A stretch of 8,714 bases of DNA, taken from DATDOO01 sp035293245. Lineage in GTDB: Bacteria > Pseudomonadota > Gammaproteobacteria > Methylococcales > Methylococcaceae. How positions within the stretch are numbered: position 1 is the stretch's first letter; the number at the start of each line of letters is the position of its first letter. The stretch covers positions 1 through 8,714 of the forward strand of contig DATDOO010000358.1 of the NCBI GenBank assembly GCA_035293245.1. Reading direction: 5' to 3'. The position numbers and the translations under genes are program-made. The notes beneath the pieces were generated by a model. That model ran no database searches. It was not told the origin of the DNA and saw nothing but the letters and a program-made list of their open reading frames with translations. Below are positions 1-6,012 of the stretch, piece by piece.

Positions 1-99
1 CGCTATTACCTGACACGACTCGGTCGAGCCACCATCGCGACCTGCTGCAAACTCACCGAGTTCCTCATCATTCCGACACTCGCCACCGCGACAGTTTGA
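1..99 (+). CDS. C-terminal fragment of an unidentified protein with a winged-helix-like tail
   Basis: Frame 1 is open from the window edge to a TGA at 97-99, giving 32 residues that begin RYYLTRLGR and end IIPTLATATV. The Y-x-L-T-x-x-G-R pattern followed by an amphipathic helix resembles the last beta-wing and terminal helix of winged-helix (MarR-like) domains. I have the impression of similar tails on some large hypothetical or transposon-associated proteins, but I cannot name the family. The start and most of the protein lie outside the window. It reads in the same direction as the small lipoprotein gene 60 bp downstream, with no terminator visible between them. It could also be a chance open frame, but the pattern makes that less likely. 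Confidence 0.45.
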   Translation, partial: RYYLTRLGRATIATCCKLTEFLIIPTLATATV

Positions 100-159
100 T
101 CAGATTTTATAAAGACTTGGCTTGTAAGAGACTAAAATACGTGGGAACGTTGAAAGCAT

Positions 160-282
160 ATGAAGAAGTTAGCAACCATCGTTGGTTTGATCGCGATTTC
201 GCTGATCCTGGGTGGCTGTGGCAACTCGCCGGACGGTGATAAGCAGCGGATATCCTCCGATCATGTGTCTCCGTCCTTGTAA
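160..282 (+). CDS. Small predicted lipoprotein, 40 aa
   Basis: This is an ATG-to-TAA frame of 40 codons. The protein opens MKKLATIVGLIAISLILGGC, a textbook lipoprotein signal: two lysines, a hydrophobic stretch at about residues 4-17, and a lipobox LGGC with Cys20 as the acylation site. The mature part is only about 21 residues, polar (GNSPDGDKQRISSDHVSPSL) and without recognisable motif. Asn at +2 does not give the Asp+2 inner-membrane retention signal, so outer-membrane sorting is the simpler guess. The Shine-Dalgarno is weak (GGGAA at 143-147 or GAAAG just before the start). A strong terminator follows 45 bp downstream, which supports this as a real transcription-unit end. It resembles tiny lipoproteins such as LptM/YifL and entericidins in size only; it lacks the GxKGPLYLP signature of LptM. 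Function unknown. Confidence 0.6.
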   Translation: MKKLATIVGLIAISLILGGCGNSPDGDKQRISSDHVSPSL

Positions 283-327
283 CAAGAAGCGTCACTCATA
301 ACTCTGCAACAACTCCTCCTTTCTGAT

Positions 328-357
328 AAAGGCCCGCCGCGAAGCGGGCCTTTTTTT
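328..357 (+). terminator. Intrinsic terminator after the small lipoprotein gene
   Basis: GGCCCGC (331-337) pairs perfectly with GCGGGCC (344-350) around a CGCGAA loop, and the stem can extend with AAA/TTT. A run of seven T (351-357) follows on the + strand. It ends the lipoprotein transcript. Read from the minus strand the stem is followed by only three T, so it would be a weaker terminator for the operon that converges on it (last gene stop at 375). Confidence 0.88.
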
Positions 358-374
358 GTGCCGTCCCTGCGGGT

Positions 375-746
375 TCAGAGGTAGGACGAAACCGACATGG
401 GTTTGTTCGACAATAGAGCCATCCAACCCTGGGCAATGCGATACACCGTCCACAGGGTCGTGGCAATCAGGATGAAGTGGCCGATGCCGAACATCAGGGT
501 GACGCCGCCGACGATCCAGCCCACGATGCTGAACCAGAAGGTGCGCATTTGCCAGATGAAGTGCGTTTCCAGCCAGGTGCCGCGCACGTCCTTCAGTTTC
601 AGGTAGTTGAGGACGATGGCGGCGATATAGGTGATGCCGACAAAAAAAGCGCCAGCCTGCAGAATATAAACCACCTGGGTGATCTTCCATTGTGAAGACT
701 GCTGGACTTCCTCGTCGATTTGCGGGGGCTTGAGCGGAGCGTTCAT
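375..746 (-). CDS. Small integral membrane protein, COG3671/DUF4870-like
   Basis: The gene encodes 123 residues. The N-terminus (1-22) is polar and Pro/Gln/Glu-rich. Hydrophobic segments follow at about 24-47, 70-88 and 87-105. Between the first and second lies the conserved-looking stretch RGTWLETHFIWQMRTFWFS (55-73), and near the C-terminus VYRIAQGWMAL (101-111). I recognise this layout (hydrophobic helix, KxDVRGTWLExHFxWQxRTFWF, then two helices and an RxxxGW tail) as the uncharacterised membrane protein family COG3671, related to DUF4870. No catalytic residues are evident and no function is known to me. The start is set by AAGGAG at 755-760, which overlaps the stop of the upstream gene. 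It is last in the amgK-murU operon, 12 nt after the GlcG-like gene. It may be only a co-transcribed passenger. Confidence 0.85.
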   Translation of the reverse strand: MNAPLKPPQIDEEVQQSSQWKITQVVYILQAGAFFVGITYIAAIVLNYLKLKDVRGTWLETHFIWQMRTFWFSIVGWIVGGVTLMFGIGHFILIATTLWTVYRIAQGWMALLSNKPMSVSSYL

Positions 747-758
747 GGCCGTTTCTCC

Positions 759-1271
759 TTAGGGTTGCGGGGCGGAATAGGGTTGTGCGCCGATACTTTC
801 CAATCCGGCACGGGCACAGTTTTCGTCGAGTTTGCCACCCGGCGCGCCGCCCACGCCGATGCCGCCGACGAATTCCTCGCCGAAGCGGACGGGTAAGCCG
901 CCGCCGAGGATCAGCATGGACGGGTTGATGTCGCGCAGTCCTTGGGACTCCGGGTTTTTGGCGATCATTTCGGCGAACTTTTGCGTCGAGTCGCGCAGCG
1001 CGTTGGCCGTGTACGCCTTGCGCACGCTGCTGTCCACGGTTTGGGGCGTCGCGCCGTCACCGCGCAGCAGGATGCGCGTGACGCCGGATTGATCGACCAC
1101 CGCCACGCTGACTTTGTAACCCTCGCCCTGGCACTTGATGAGGGCGGAACTGGCGGCGGTTCGCGCCAGTTCCAGAGGCAGGACGGAGACCTTGGGCAAC
1201 TCGGCAGCGGCGCAGGGCAGGGCGATACCCAGTAATGCGGGAAGAATCCGCAGGGGACGCGGCATGTTCAT
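759..1271 (-). CDS. Secreted GlcG/HbpS-family protein (heme-binding-like)
   Basis: The 170-residue product starts with a Sec signal peptide (arginines at 5 and 8, hydrophobic core about 9-20, likely cleavage after AAA at 21-23 before ELP). The rest matches the GlcG/HbpS-like fold (formerly DUF336): SVAVVDQSG (55-63), LLRGDGATPQT (68-78), SVRKAYTANALR (82-93), LGGGLPV (122-128) and the C-terminal IGVGGAPGGKLDENCARAG (138-156). Members include Streptomyces HbpS, which binds heme, and GlcG of glycolate loci; most have no assigned role, and heme binding here is not demonstrated. Mature Cys47 and Cys152 could form a disulfide. The lone Cys20 is preceded by LP, not a lipobox. The start overlaps the murU stop (ATGA, 1268-1271), with AGGAG at about 1278-1283, so translation is probably coupled to murU. 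Confidence 0.88.
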   Translation of the reverse strand: MNMPRPLRILPALLGIALPCAAAELPKVSVLPLELARTAASSALIKCQGEGYKVSVAVVDQSGVTRILLRGDGATPQTVDSSVRKAYTANALRDSTQKFAEMIAKNPESQGLRDINPSMLILGGGLPVRFGEEFVGGIGVGGAPGGKLDENCARAGLESIGAQPYSAPQP

Positions 1272-1966
1272 GATGATTCTCCTGGATGCGCCGGTGTATG
1301 AGACGTTTGATTCAGATATTCGTCAAACGTGCGCAACCGGTCCCGGGTGCCGACGTCCAGCCAGAATCCCCGGTACAACTCGCCGGTTGCCGCGCCTTTT
1401 TGCATGGTTTCCCGCAGCAGGGGGCCAAGCGGGAAACGTCCTTCGGCCAAGGGAGCGAACAGCTCGGGGCGGTAGACCCCGATGCCGCTGAAGGTATAAC
1501 AAGCCGCGCCCGTCGGGAAGAGGGCGCGGCTTCGCAAGGCAAAATCGCCTTGGGGGTGTTGCGGGGGGTTGGGAACGAGCACCAGATGGAGCAGGCTTTC
1601 GGGCCCGCGGCGCAGGTTGCGGAAGGGGTAGTCGGTGGCGATGTCGCCGTTGACGGCCAGGAACGGACCGGGGCCGAGCAGCGGTAGGGCCTTGCGGATA
1701 CCGCCCCCGGTTTCCAGCGCCTCATCTCCCTCTTCCGAATAATCGACGTGCACGCCGAAGCGCGCGCCGTCGCCGAGGAATTCCCGGATCTGCGCGCCGC
1801 GCCAGGCGAGGTTGACGACGATGTCGCTGAAACCGTTCGCGGCCAGTGCTTCCAGCGTATGCTGAATCAGCGGCTTGCCGCCGGCCATGAGCAAAGGCTT
1901 GGGGGTGTGGTCGGTGAGGGGGCGCAGGCGTTCGCCGCGTCCCGCCGCGAGAATCATGGCCTTCAT
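1268..1966 (-). CDS. murU: N-acetylmuramate-1-phosphate uridylyltransferase MurU
   Basis: This cytoplasmic nucleotidyltransferase transfers UMP from UTP to MurNAc-1-phosphate, giving UDP-MurNAc in the cell-wall recycling route that bypasses MurA. The 232 residues show the sugar-nucleotidyltransferase signature LAAGRGERLRPLTDHTPKPL (6-25, Lys23 in PKPL), ETGGGI (85-90), the metal-site VNGDIATDY (105-113, Asp108) and WLDVGTRDR (202-210, Asp204). The length is close to Pseudomonas MurU (about 223 aa), with a slightly longer C-terminal tail. These motifs alone would also fit glucose-1-phosphate or mannose-1-phosphate transferases. The assignment rests on overall similarity and on the adjacent amgK. 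Its start overlaps the amgK stop (ATGA, 1963-1966) and has no clear Shine-Dalgarno, so coupled translation is likely. A strong inverted repeat lies inside the gene at 1501-1532. Confidence 0.92.
   Translation of the reverse strand: MKAMILAAGRGERLRPLTDHTPKPLLMAGGKPLIQHTLEALAANGFSDIVVNLAWRGAQIREFLGDGARFGVHVDYSEEGDEALETGGGIRKALPLLGPGPFLAVNGDIATDYPFRNLRRGPESLLHLVLVPNPPQHPQGDFALRSRALFPTGAACYTFSGIGVYRPELFAPLAEGRFPLGPLLRETMQKGAATGELYRGFWLDVGTRDRLRTFDEYLNQTSHTPAHPGESS
1501..1532. repeat. Perfect 11-bp inverted repeat inside murU
   Basis: AAGCCGCGCCC (1501-1511) is the exact reverse complement of GGGCGCGGCTT (1522-1532), with a 10-nt loop. It would form a very stable hairpin in murU mRNA within the codons for about RSRALFPTGAAC (145-156). 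No T-run follows on either strand, so it is not a classical terminator. It may be coincidence of GC-rich codons. Confidence 0.7.
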
Positions 1967-3024
1967 GAAACGGCGGCGTTCAAGGCATCGTCCAATAAGG
2001 GCAGGACCGCCCGTTCGATGAAGTCGACAAAGGGGCGGGATTCGGCATAACGCCTACCGACGGACGTGACATACTCCAGGGTGCGCGGGATGTCGGCCAG
2101 ATAACCCGGCTTGCCGTCGCGCAGCCACAAGCGGGAAAAAATGCCGATGGCCTTGAGGTGGCGCTGGATGCCCATCAGGTCGAACCAGCGCAGGAACAGC
2201 GCATCGTCCACGTGGCTCAGCAAGCCCGCCGAGCGCAGCCGCTCCGCGTGTTGCAACGCCCAGTTCTCCACCTGTTCCTGGGGCCAGGCGATGTAGCAGT
2301 CGCGCAGCAGGGATACGAGATCGTAAGTAATGGGGCCGATCACGCTGTCCTGGAAGTCCAGCACCCCCGGATTCGGTGCGGCCGTGACCATCAGATTGCG
2401 CGAGTGGTAATCGCGATGGACGCAGACCTGGGGTTGAGCCAGCGCGGAGTCGATAAGCGTCCGCCATACTTCATCCAGGAGGCCGTGGGTGGCGGTATCG
2501 AGCGGAAGCGCCAGCAATTTTTGCAGGAACCAGTCGCGAAACAGTTCTATTTCGCGGTGCAGAAGAGCCGCATCGTAAGCGGGCAGGGCACTACCCAGGA
2601 TGGGGACGCCGCGCTGAATGCGCAGCAGCATGTCCAGCGCATCGCCGTACAGGGCATCGGCGTCGGCGCCGGCGGCGTCCAGGGCATCCAGGTAGCGGGT
2701 ATTGCCGAAGTCGTCCAGCAGCAGGAATCCCTGCTCCAGGTTCTGGGCGTGGATGCGCGGGGCATGCACGCCTGCAGCGGCAAACAGCCGCGCGACATGC
2801 AAGAATGGCCGCACGTCCTCCCGTTCGGGCGGAGCGTCCATCGCAATCCAGTCGCGCTCGCCGGTGGTGGCGCGGAAGTAGCGGCGGAAACTGGCGTCGC
2901 TGGAGGCGGGTTCCAGGCTCAGCAACGGCATCTCGCGGTCGTTTTGCAGCCAGGAAAGCAGCGCGGCGCGGCGCGGGTCGGAGTATGCTTGCAGCGGAAT
3001 CATGGGGGTCGGAATGGATGTCAT
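1963..3024 (-). CDS. amgK: Anomeric MurNAc/GlcNAc kinase AmgK
   Basis: AmgK phosphorylates the anomeric hydroxyl of MurNAc (and GlcNAc) with ATP, feeding MurU in peptidoglycan recycling. The 353-residue protein has the aminoglycoside-phosphotransferase (APH) fold. Visible parts are SDASFRRYFR (42-51) in the nucleotide-binding lobe, LLLDDFG (101-107) at the hinge, the catalytic loop HRDYHSRN (203-210, Asp205, Asn210) and the metal-binding DFQD (223-226). The C-terminal IQRHLKAIGIFSRL (286-299) is typical of AmgK-type proteins. The pair amgK-murU, divergent from lptD-surA, matches the Pseudomonas locus in which these enzymes were characterised. The start at 3024 has no good Shine-Dalgarno; Met8 (3001-3003) is an alternative but has none either. 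It is the first gene of a four-gene minus-strand operon. Confidence 0.93.
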   Translation of the reverse strand: MTSIPTPMIPLQAYSDPRRAALLSWLQNDREMPLLSLEPASSDASFRRYFRATTGERDWIAMDAPPEREDVRPFLHVARLFAAAGVHAPRIHAQNLEQGFLLLDDFGNTRYLDALDAAGADADALYGDALDMLLRIQRGVPILGSALPAYDAALLHREIELFRDWFLQKLLALPLDTATHGLLDEVWRTLIDSALAQPQVCVHRDYHSRNLMVTAAPNPGVLDFQDSVIGPITYDLVSLLRDCYIAWPQEQVENWALQHAERLRSAGLLSHVDDALFLRWFDLMGIQRHLKAIGIFSRLWLRDGKPGYLADIPRTLEYVTSVGRRYAESRPFVDFIERAVLPLLDDALNAAVS

Positions 3025-3182
3025 TCGAAAAAACGGCGGACAGCAGGTAAAATCTTTGTGGCTATTCCATCATAACCTTTAGCGAGCGCCGGCATGTTCA
3101 TCCGTCCGTGGAAACAGATCGAAGCGGTAACCCCGGTAATCGCGACGTGCGGTGCGACCAAGGCATGAAAGGAGATTTCCTG
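3025..3182. promoter_or_regulatory. Divergent control region between amgK and lptD
   Basis: These 158 bp separate the two divergent starts and must hold, or lie next to, both promoters. On the + strand TAAAAT (3048-3053) and CATAAC (3071-3076) are possible -10 boxes; on the minus strand TATGAT (3074-3069) is a possible -10 for amgK. None has a convincing -35 at 16-18 bp. I could not find a sigma-E-like GGAAC / TCTGA pair, although sigma-E drives surA-lptD in E. coli. A repeated CGGTAA occurs at 3125-3130 and 3134-3139. No terminator is present. Confidence 0.4.
3168..3175 (+). promoter_or_regulatory. Ribosome binding site that sets the lptD start at GTG 3183
   Basis: AAAGGAGA (core AGGAG 3170-3174) stands 8 nt before GTG 3183-3185. 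It lies downstream of the other in-frame candidates, GTG 3108 and ATG 3165. ATG 3165 has only AAGG two bases upstream, and GTG 3108 has nothing. GTG 3183 also gives the best signal peptide. Confidence 0.75.
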
Positions 3183-5927
3183 GTGCAAGCCCCCCATTCG
3201 CGCGGTTTTCGGCCCGGTGCTTACGGTTCCCTGCTGCTCGTCTGCTGCGCCTGGCTGATGCTGCTTCCCGCGGCCCAGGCCGCTACGCGGCACTGGGACT
3301 GCCAGCAAGTGGACGGCAAATACGTTTGTAACGTCCAGAAACCTGTTGCGGCGACCGGGGAAACGGAGGCCGCAACCAAGCCGCCGGCCTCGGAAAGCGC
3401 GGACAAGACCTCCGCCCCGGAAGAACAAGCGGAGGAATCCGCCGGCGAAGCTTCCCCTGAGAACGTTTCCCCCGGAAGGAAGGGCTGGTCGTGCGCGGCC
3501 GGTTCCGGCAAAAAAGGCTGGAATTGCGCGCTATCCGGCCCGGACCCCCGGCGCAAGCCGCTGCCCAGCAAGCCTAGCGAGGCGGTGGCGGAAGGGAGAG
3601 CGGCGGCTTCGGGCGCGTCGACGATCACCGGTGCGGACGAACTGCGCTTTAGGTCCATGATGTCCGTCCTGCCGAACGACCCCTGGGGCATGAACTGCGC
3701 GGCGCCTCCTCCCGGTGCAGACGATGGGATCAGCCGGGAAGAGCGCGAATCCATCCCGATGGACATCACCTCCGACTATGCGGAAATGGTGGACAACGAG
3801 ATATCCACCTTCGTGGGATCGGTGGACATGCAGCGCGCGGATCAGCGGCTGCTGGGCGATTTCGTCAGCCACGACAAAGTTTCCAACACCTTGCACGCCA
3901 AGGGCAATGTCATCTACCGCGAAAACGACACCACCATCGGCAGCGACAGCGCATTCCTGAAGCTGGATTCCGGGGTGGGAACGCTGCGCAATTCCCAATT
4001 CATTTTCGAGAAAATGCCTTCGCGCGGCACGGCGCGCGTCAGCCACTTCGACAGCAAGACGTTTTCCCGCTACGAATCGGTGACTTATACCAGTTGCCGT
4101 CCGGGAAACCAGGACTGGCTGCTGCACGCCAGCACCTTGAAGATCGACAAGGAGACGGGGCGCGGCGCAGCGCGGCACGCCTGGCTGGAGTTCAAGGGCG
4201 TGCCCTTTTTGTACACGCCTTACTTGAGTTTTCCGATCGACAATCGCCGCATGTCGGGTTTCCTGACGCCGTCGTTCAGCACGGCGAGCCGCACGGGATT
4301 CAGCCTGACGGCCCCCTATTATTGGAATATCGCGCCGAATTACGACGCCACGTTCTATCCGCGTTACATGACCAAGCGAGGCCCCTTGCTGGGCGCCGAA
4401 TTCCGCTATCTGACGGAAATGAGCAAGGGATCGGTCCAGGGCGAGATCGTGCCCAACGACTTCGAGCGCGACCAGATGCGCGGCTCCTTCCAGTTCACGG
4501 ATCGCACCACGTTTACCCCCAACCTGTCCTCCAACCTGAGGCTGGATTACGTATCCGACAACAACTACGTCTATGAGCTGGGAAATACGCTGGATTTTTC
4601 CAACAAGGTCTACCTGCACAGTTTCGGCAATCTGAATTTCATCGACAAATTCAACGATCTGACGGTTTCATCCACGGCATACGTCAGCAATTACCAGGTG
4701 CTGGACGAAACGATTCCCGACTCGCAGAAACCCTATCGCCAGTTGCCGCAGGTCAATCTGAATCTCAGCCATCCCCTCGGTCTGGCCAATGGGGTGGCCA
4801 GCGTCTCCAACGAGTATGTCTACTGGGATCACAGCGACAACGTCACCGGCAGCCGGGTCAATATCAAACCGAGGCTGACCTTTCCCTGGGAAACCACTTG
4901 GGGTTTCCTCAAGCCGAGTCTTTCCGTGCAGCACACCCAGTACTGGCTGTCGAACCTGGACAAGCAGCCGGCGGGATTCGATTTCGCCAGCAGCGTGGGC
5001 CGCACCACCCCGATTTTCTCCACGGACAGCGGTCTGTTCTTCGAAAGGGACACCAACTGGTTCGGTACCCCCATGAGCCAGACGCTGGAGCCGCGTTTGT
5101 TCTACCTGTATGTTCCCCACCAGGATCAGGAGGATATCCCGGTCTTTGCGGCCTCTCCGTACGACTTCACGTTCTATCAACTGTTCCGCGAAAACCGCTT
5201 TACCGGCGTCGACCGGATGGGCGATGCCAATCAGGTCAGCGTGGCCCTGACTTCCAGGCTGATCGATCAAAGCACGGGCAAGGAACGGTTCCGCGGCAGC
5301 ATCGGCAAAATCTTCGAGATCCAGGCCCAGCGGACCGAATTGCTGGTGGGCGACGTCCTGACGGCCAATAACACCGCCCTCTTGGGAACCCAGTTCTCCC
5401 GCTCGGCCAATGCGTTCAACACGATCGATCAAAACGATGTCATTGCCGATTTCAGCGCGGCGCTGACCGATACCCTGACGTTCAATCCGTTGGTGATCTG
5501 GAATTACCAGGAAAACCACGCGGACCGCCTGCAAGCCAACTTGCAATATCATGACGGGCGCAACCGTCTCCTTAATCTGGGTTACCGTCACCGCCGCGAC
5601 CTACTTGAACTGACCGACGCGTCGGCTCGTTTCCCCATCGTCAAGGACTGGTATGCCGTGGGCCGCTGGCAGTACTCGCTGCTGCACGACACGACGCTGG
5701 ACAGTTTCGTCGGCTTTGAAAAGGAAAGCTGCTGCTGGCGTTTCAGCCTGCTGGGGCGGCGCTGGGTCAACAACCTGAGCGGCGATCCGGCCCAGTCGGT
5801 CAACGACAGCGACGTCAACACCGGGATTTTCCTGCAAGTCGAACTGAAGGGGCTGACCCGGTTCGGGGACCAGGTGGACCGCTTCCTGGAGAAATCCATT
5901 TCCGGTTACGAACGGCCCGGTCGCTAA
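3183..5927 (+). CDS. lptD: LPS-assembly outer-membrane protein LptD (Imp/OstA)
   Basis: LptD forms, with lipoprotein LptE, the outer-membrane translocon that inserts LPS into the outer leaflet. From GTG 3183 it has 914 residues, against 784 in E. coli. Order: signal peptide (1-33, ending PAAQA); an Ala/Glu/Pro/Ser-rich linker with cysteines at 40, 49, 104, 115 and 172; the OstA/LptA-like jellyroll from about 192 (PMDITSDYAEM) to about 305; then GVPFLYTPYLSFPID (339-353) leading into a beta-barrel rich in alternating aromatic strands to the end (GIFLQVELKGL). Cys305 (TSCRPGNQDW) and the pair Cys850-Cys851 (ESCCWRF) match E. coli Cys173 and Cys724-725, so the two inter-domain disulfides needed for assembly look possible. 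The length gain is mostly in the N-terminal linker. GTG 3108 or ATG 3165 could extend it by 25 or 6 residues. surA follows after a hairpin. Confidence 0.97.
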   Translation: MQAPHSRGFRPGAYGSLLLVCCAWLMLLPAAQAATRHWDCQQVDGKYVCNVQKPVAATGETEAATKPPASESADKTSAPEEQAEESAGEASPENVSPGRKGWSCAAGSGKKGWNCALSGPDPRRKPLPSKPSEAVAEGRAAASGASTITGADELRFRSMMSVLPNDPWGMNCAAPPPGADDGISREERESIPMDITSDYAEMVDNEISTFVGSVDMQRADQRLLGDFVSHDKVSNTLHAKGNVIYRENDTTIGSDSAFLKLDSGVGTLRNSQFIFEKMPSRGTARVSHFDSKTFSRYESVTYTSCRPGNQDWLLHASTLKIDKETGRGAARHAWLEFKGVPFLYTPYLSFPIDNRRMSGFLTPSFSTASRTGFSLTAPYYWNIAPNYDATFYPRYMTKRGPLLGAEFRYLTEMSKGSVQGEIVPNDFERDQMRGSFQFTDRTTFTPNLSSNLRLDYVSDNNYVYELGNTLDFSNKVYLHSFGNLNFIDKFNDLTVSSTAYVSNYQVLDETIPDSQKPYRQLPQVNLNLSHPLGLANGVASVSNEYVYWDHSDNVTGSRVNIKPRLTFPWETTWGFLKPSLSVQHTQYWLSNLDKQPAGFDFASSVGRTTPIFSTDSGLFFERDTNWFGTPMSQTLEPRLFYLYVPHQDQEDIPVFAASPYDFTFYQLFRENRFTGVDRMGDANQVSVALTSRLIDQSTGKERFRGSIGKIFEIQAQRTELLVGDVLTANNTALLGTQFSRSANAFNTIDQNDVIADFSAALTDTLTFNPLVIWNYQENHADRLQANLQYHDGRNRLLNLGYRHRRDLLELTDASARFPIVKDWYAVGRWQYSLLHDTTLDSFVGFEKESCCWRFSLLGRRWVNNLSGDPAQSVNDSDVNTGIFLQVELKGLTRFGDQVDRFLEKSISGYERPGR

Positions 5928-5965
5928 ATCCGGATTTTCTTCGACCGCCGGCGGACATTTCCAAC

Positions 5966-5994
5966 CGAAGGGCCTCATGGCCCTTCGTCTTTTT
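5966..5994 (+). terminator. Terminator-like hairpin between lptD and surA
   Basis: CGAAGGGCC (5966-5974) pairs perfectly with GGCCCTTCG (5979-5987) around a TCAT loop, followed by TCTTTTT (5988-5994). This has the form of an intrinsic terminator for lptD transcripts. Only 18 nt separate the T-run from the preferred surA ATG, too few for a separate promoter plus Shine-Dalgarno. It may therefore act as a partial terminator (attenuator) or as an mRNA-processing or stability element in a lptD-surA operon. Confidence 0.8.
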
Positions 5995-5996
5995 GC

Positions 5997-6003
5997 AAAG
6001 GTG
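5997..6003 (+). promoter_or_regulatory. Ribosome binding site that sets the surA start at ATG 6013
   Basis: AAAGGTG lies about 9-11 nt before ATG 6013. The longer in-frame start, ATG 5977, falls in the loop of the preceding hairpin and has no usable Shine-Dalgarno outside the stem. The next in-frame ATG at 6034 has CCAGG too close to it. Confidence 0.65.
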
Positions 6004-6012
6004 TATCTATCC

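Noticed and set aside
110..138. Sigma-70 promoter for the small lipoprotein (TAAAAT at 133-138 with TTGGCT at 117-122)
   Set aside because: The spacer is only 10 bp, and the alternative -35 at 110-115 (TAAAGA) matches the consensus poorly. A promoter is likely somewhere near, but I cannot place it.
160..282. Assignment of the small lipoprotein as LptM (YifL)
   Set aside because: LptM proteins show a GxKGPLYLP-like stretch just after the lipid cysteine. Here the residues are GNSPDGDKQ, so size and lipobox alone do not justify the name.
107..295. 62-codon minus-strand frame over the lipoprotein gene
   Set aside because: It has no ribosome site or recognisable motif, and the opposite strand carries a frame with a clear lipobox and terminator.
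1209..1214. Lipobox in the GlcG/HbpS-like protein at Cys20
   Set aside because: The residues before the cysteine are ALP, which do not fit a lipobox. An ordinary signal-peptidase-I site (AAA before Glu24) follows directly.
2158..3075. 305-codon + strand frame opposite amgK
   Set aside because: It is a shadow of amgK, with Gln/Arg/Val-rich sequence and no motif.
3531..5591. Long minus-strand frames (362 and 307 codons) opposite lptD
   Set aside because: Both lie wholly within lptD and have no recognisable domain, signal or ribosome site; their composition is that of a reverse-complement shadow.
5977..6012. surA start at ATG 5977
   Set aside because: This ATG lies in the loop of the 9-bp hairpin with no free Shine-Dalgarno, and ATG 6013 has AAAGGTG at good spacing and a normal signal peptide.
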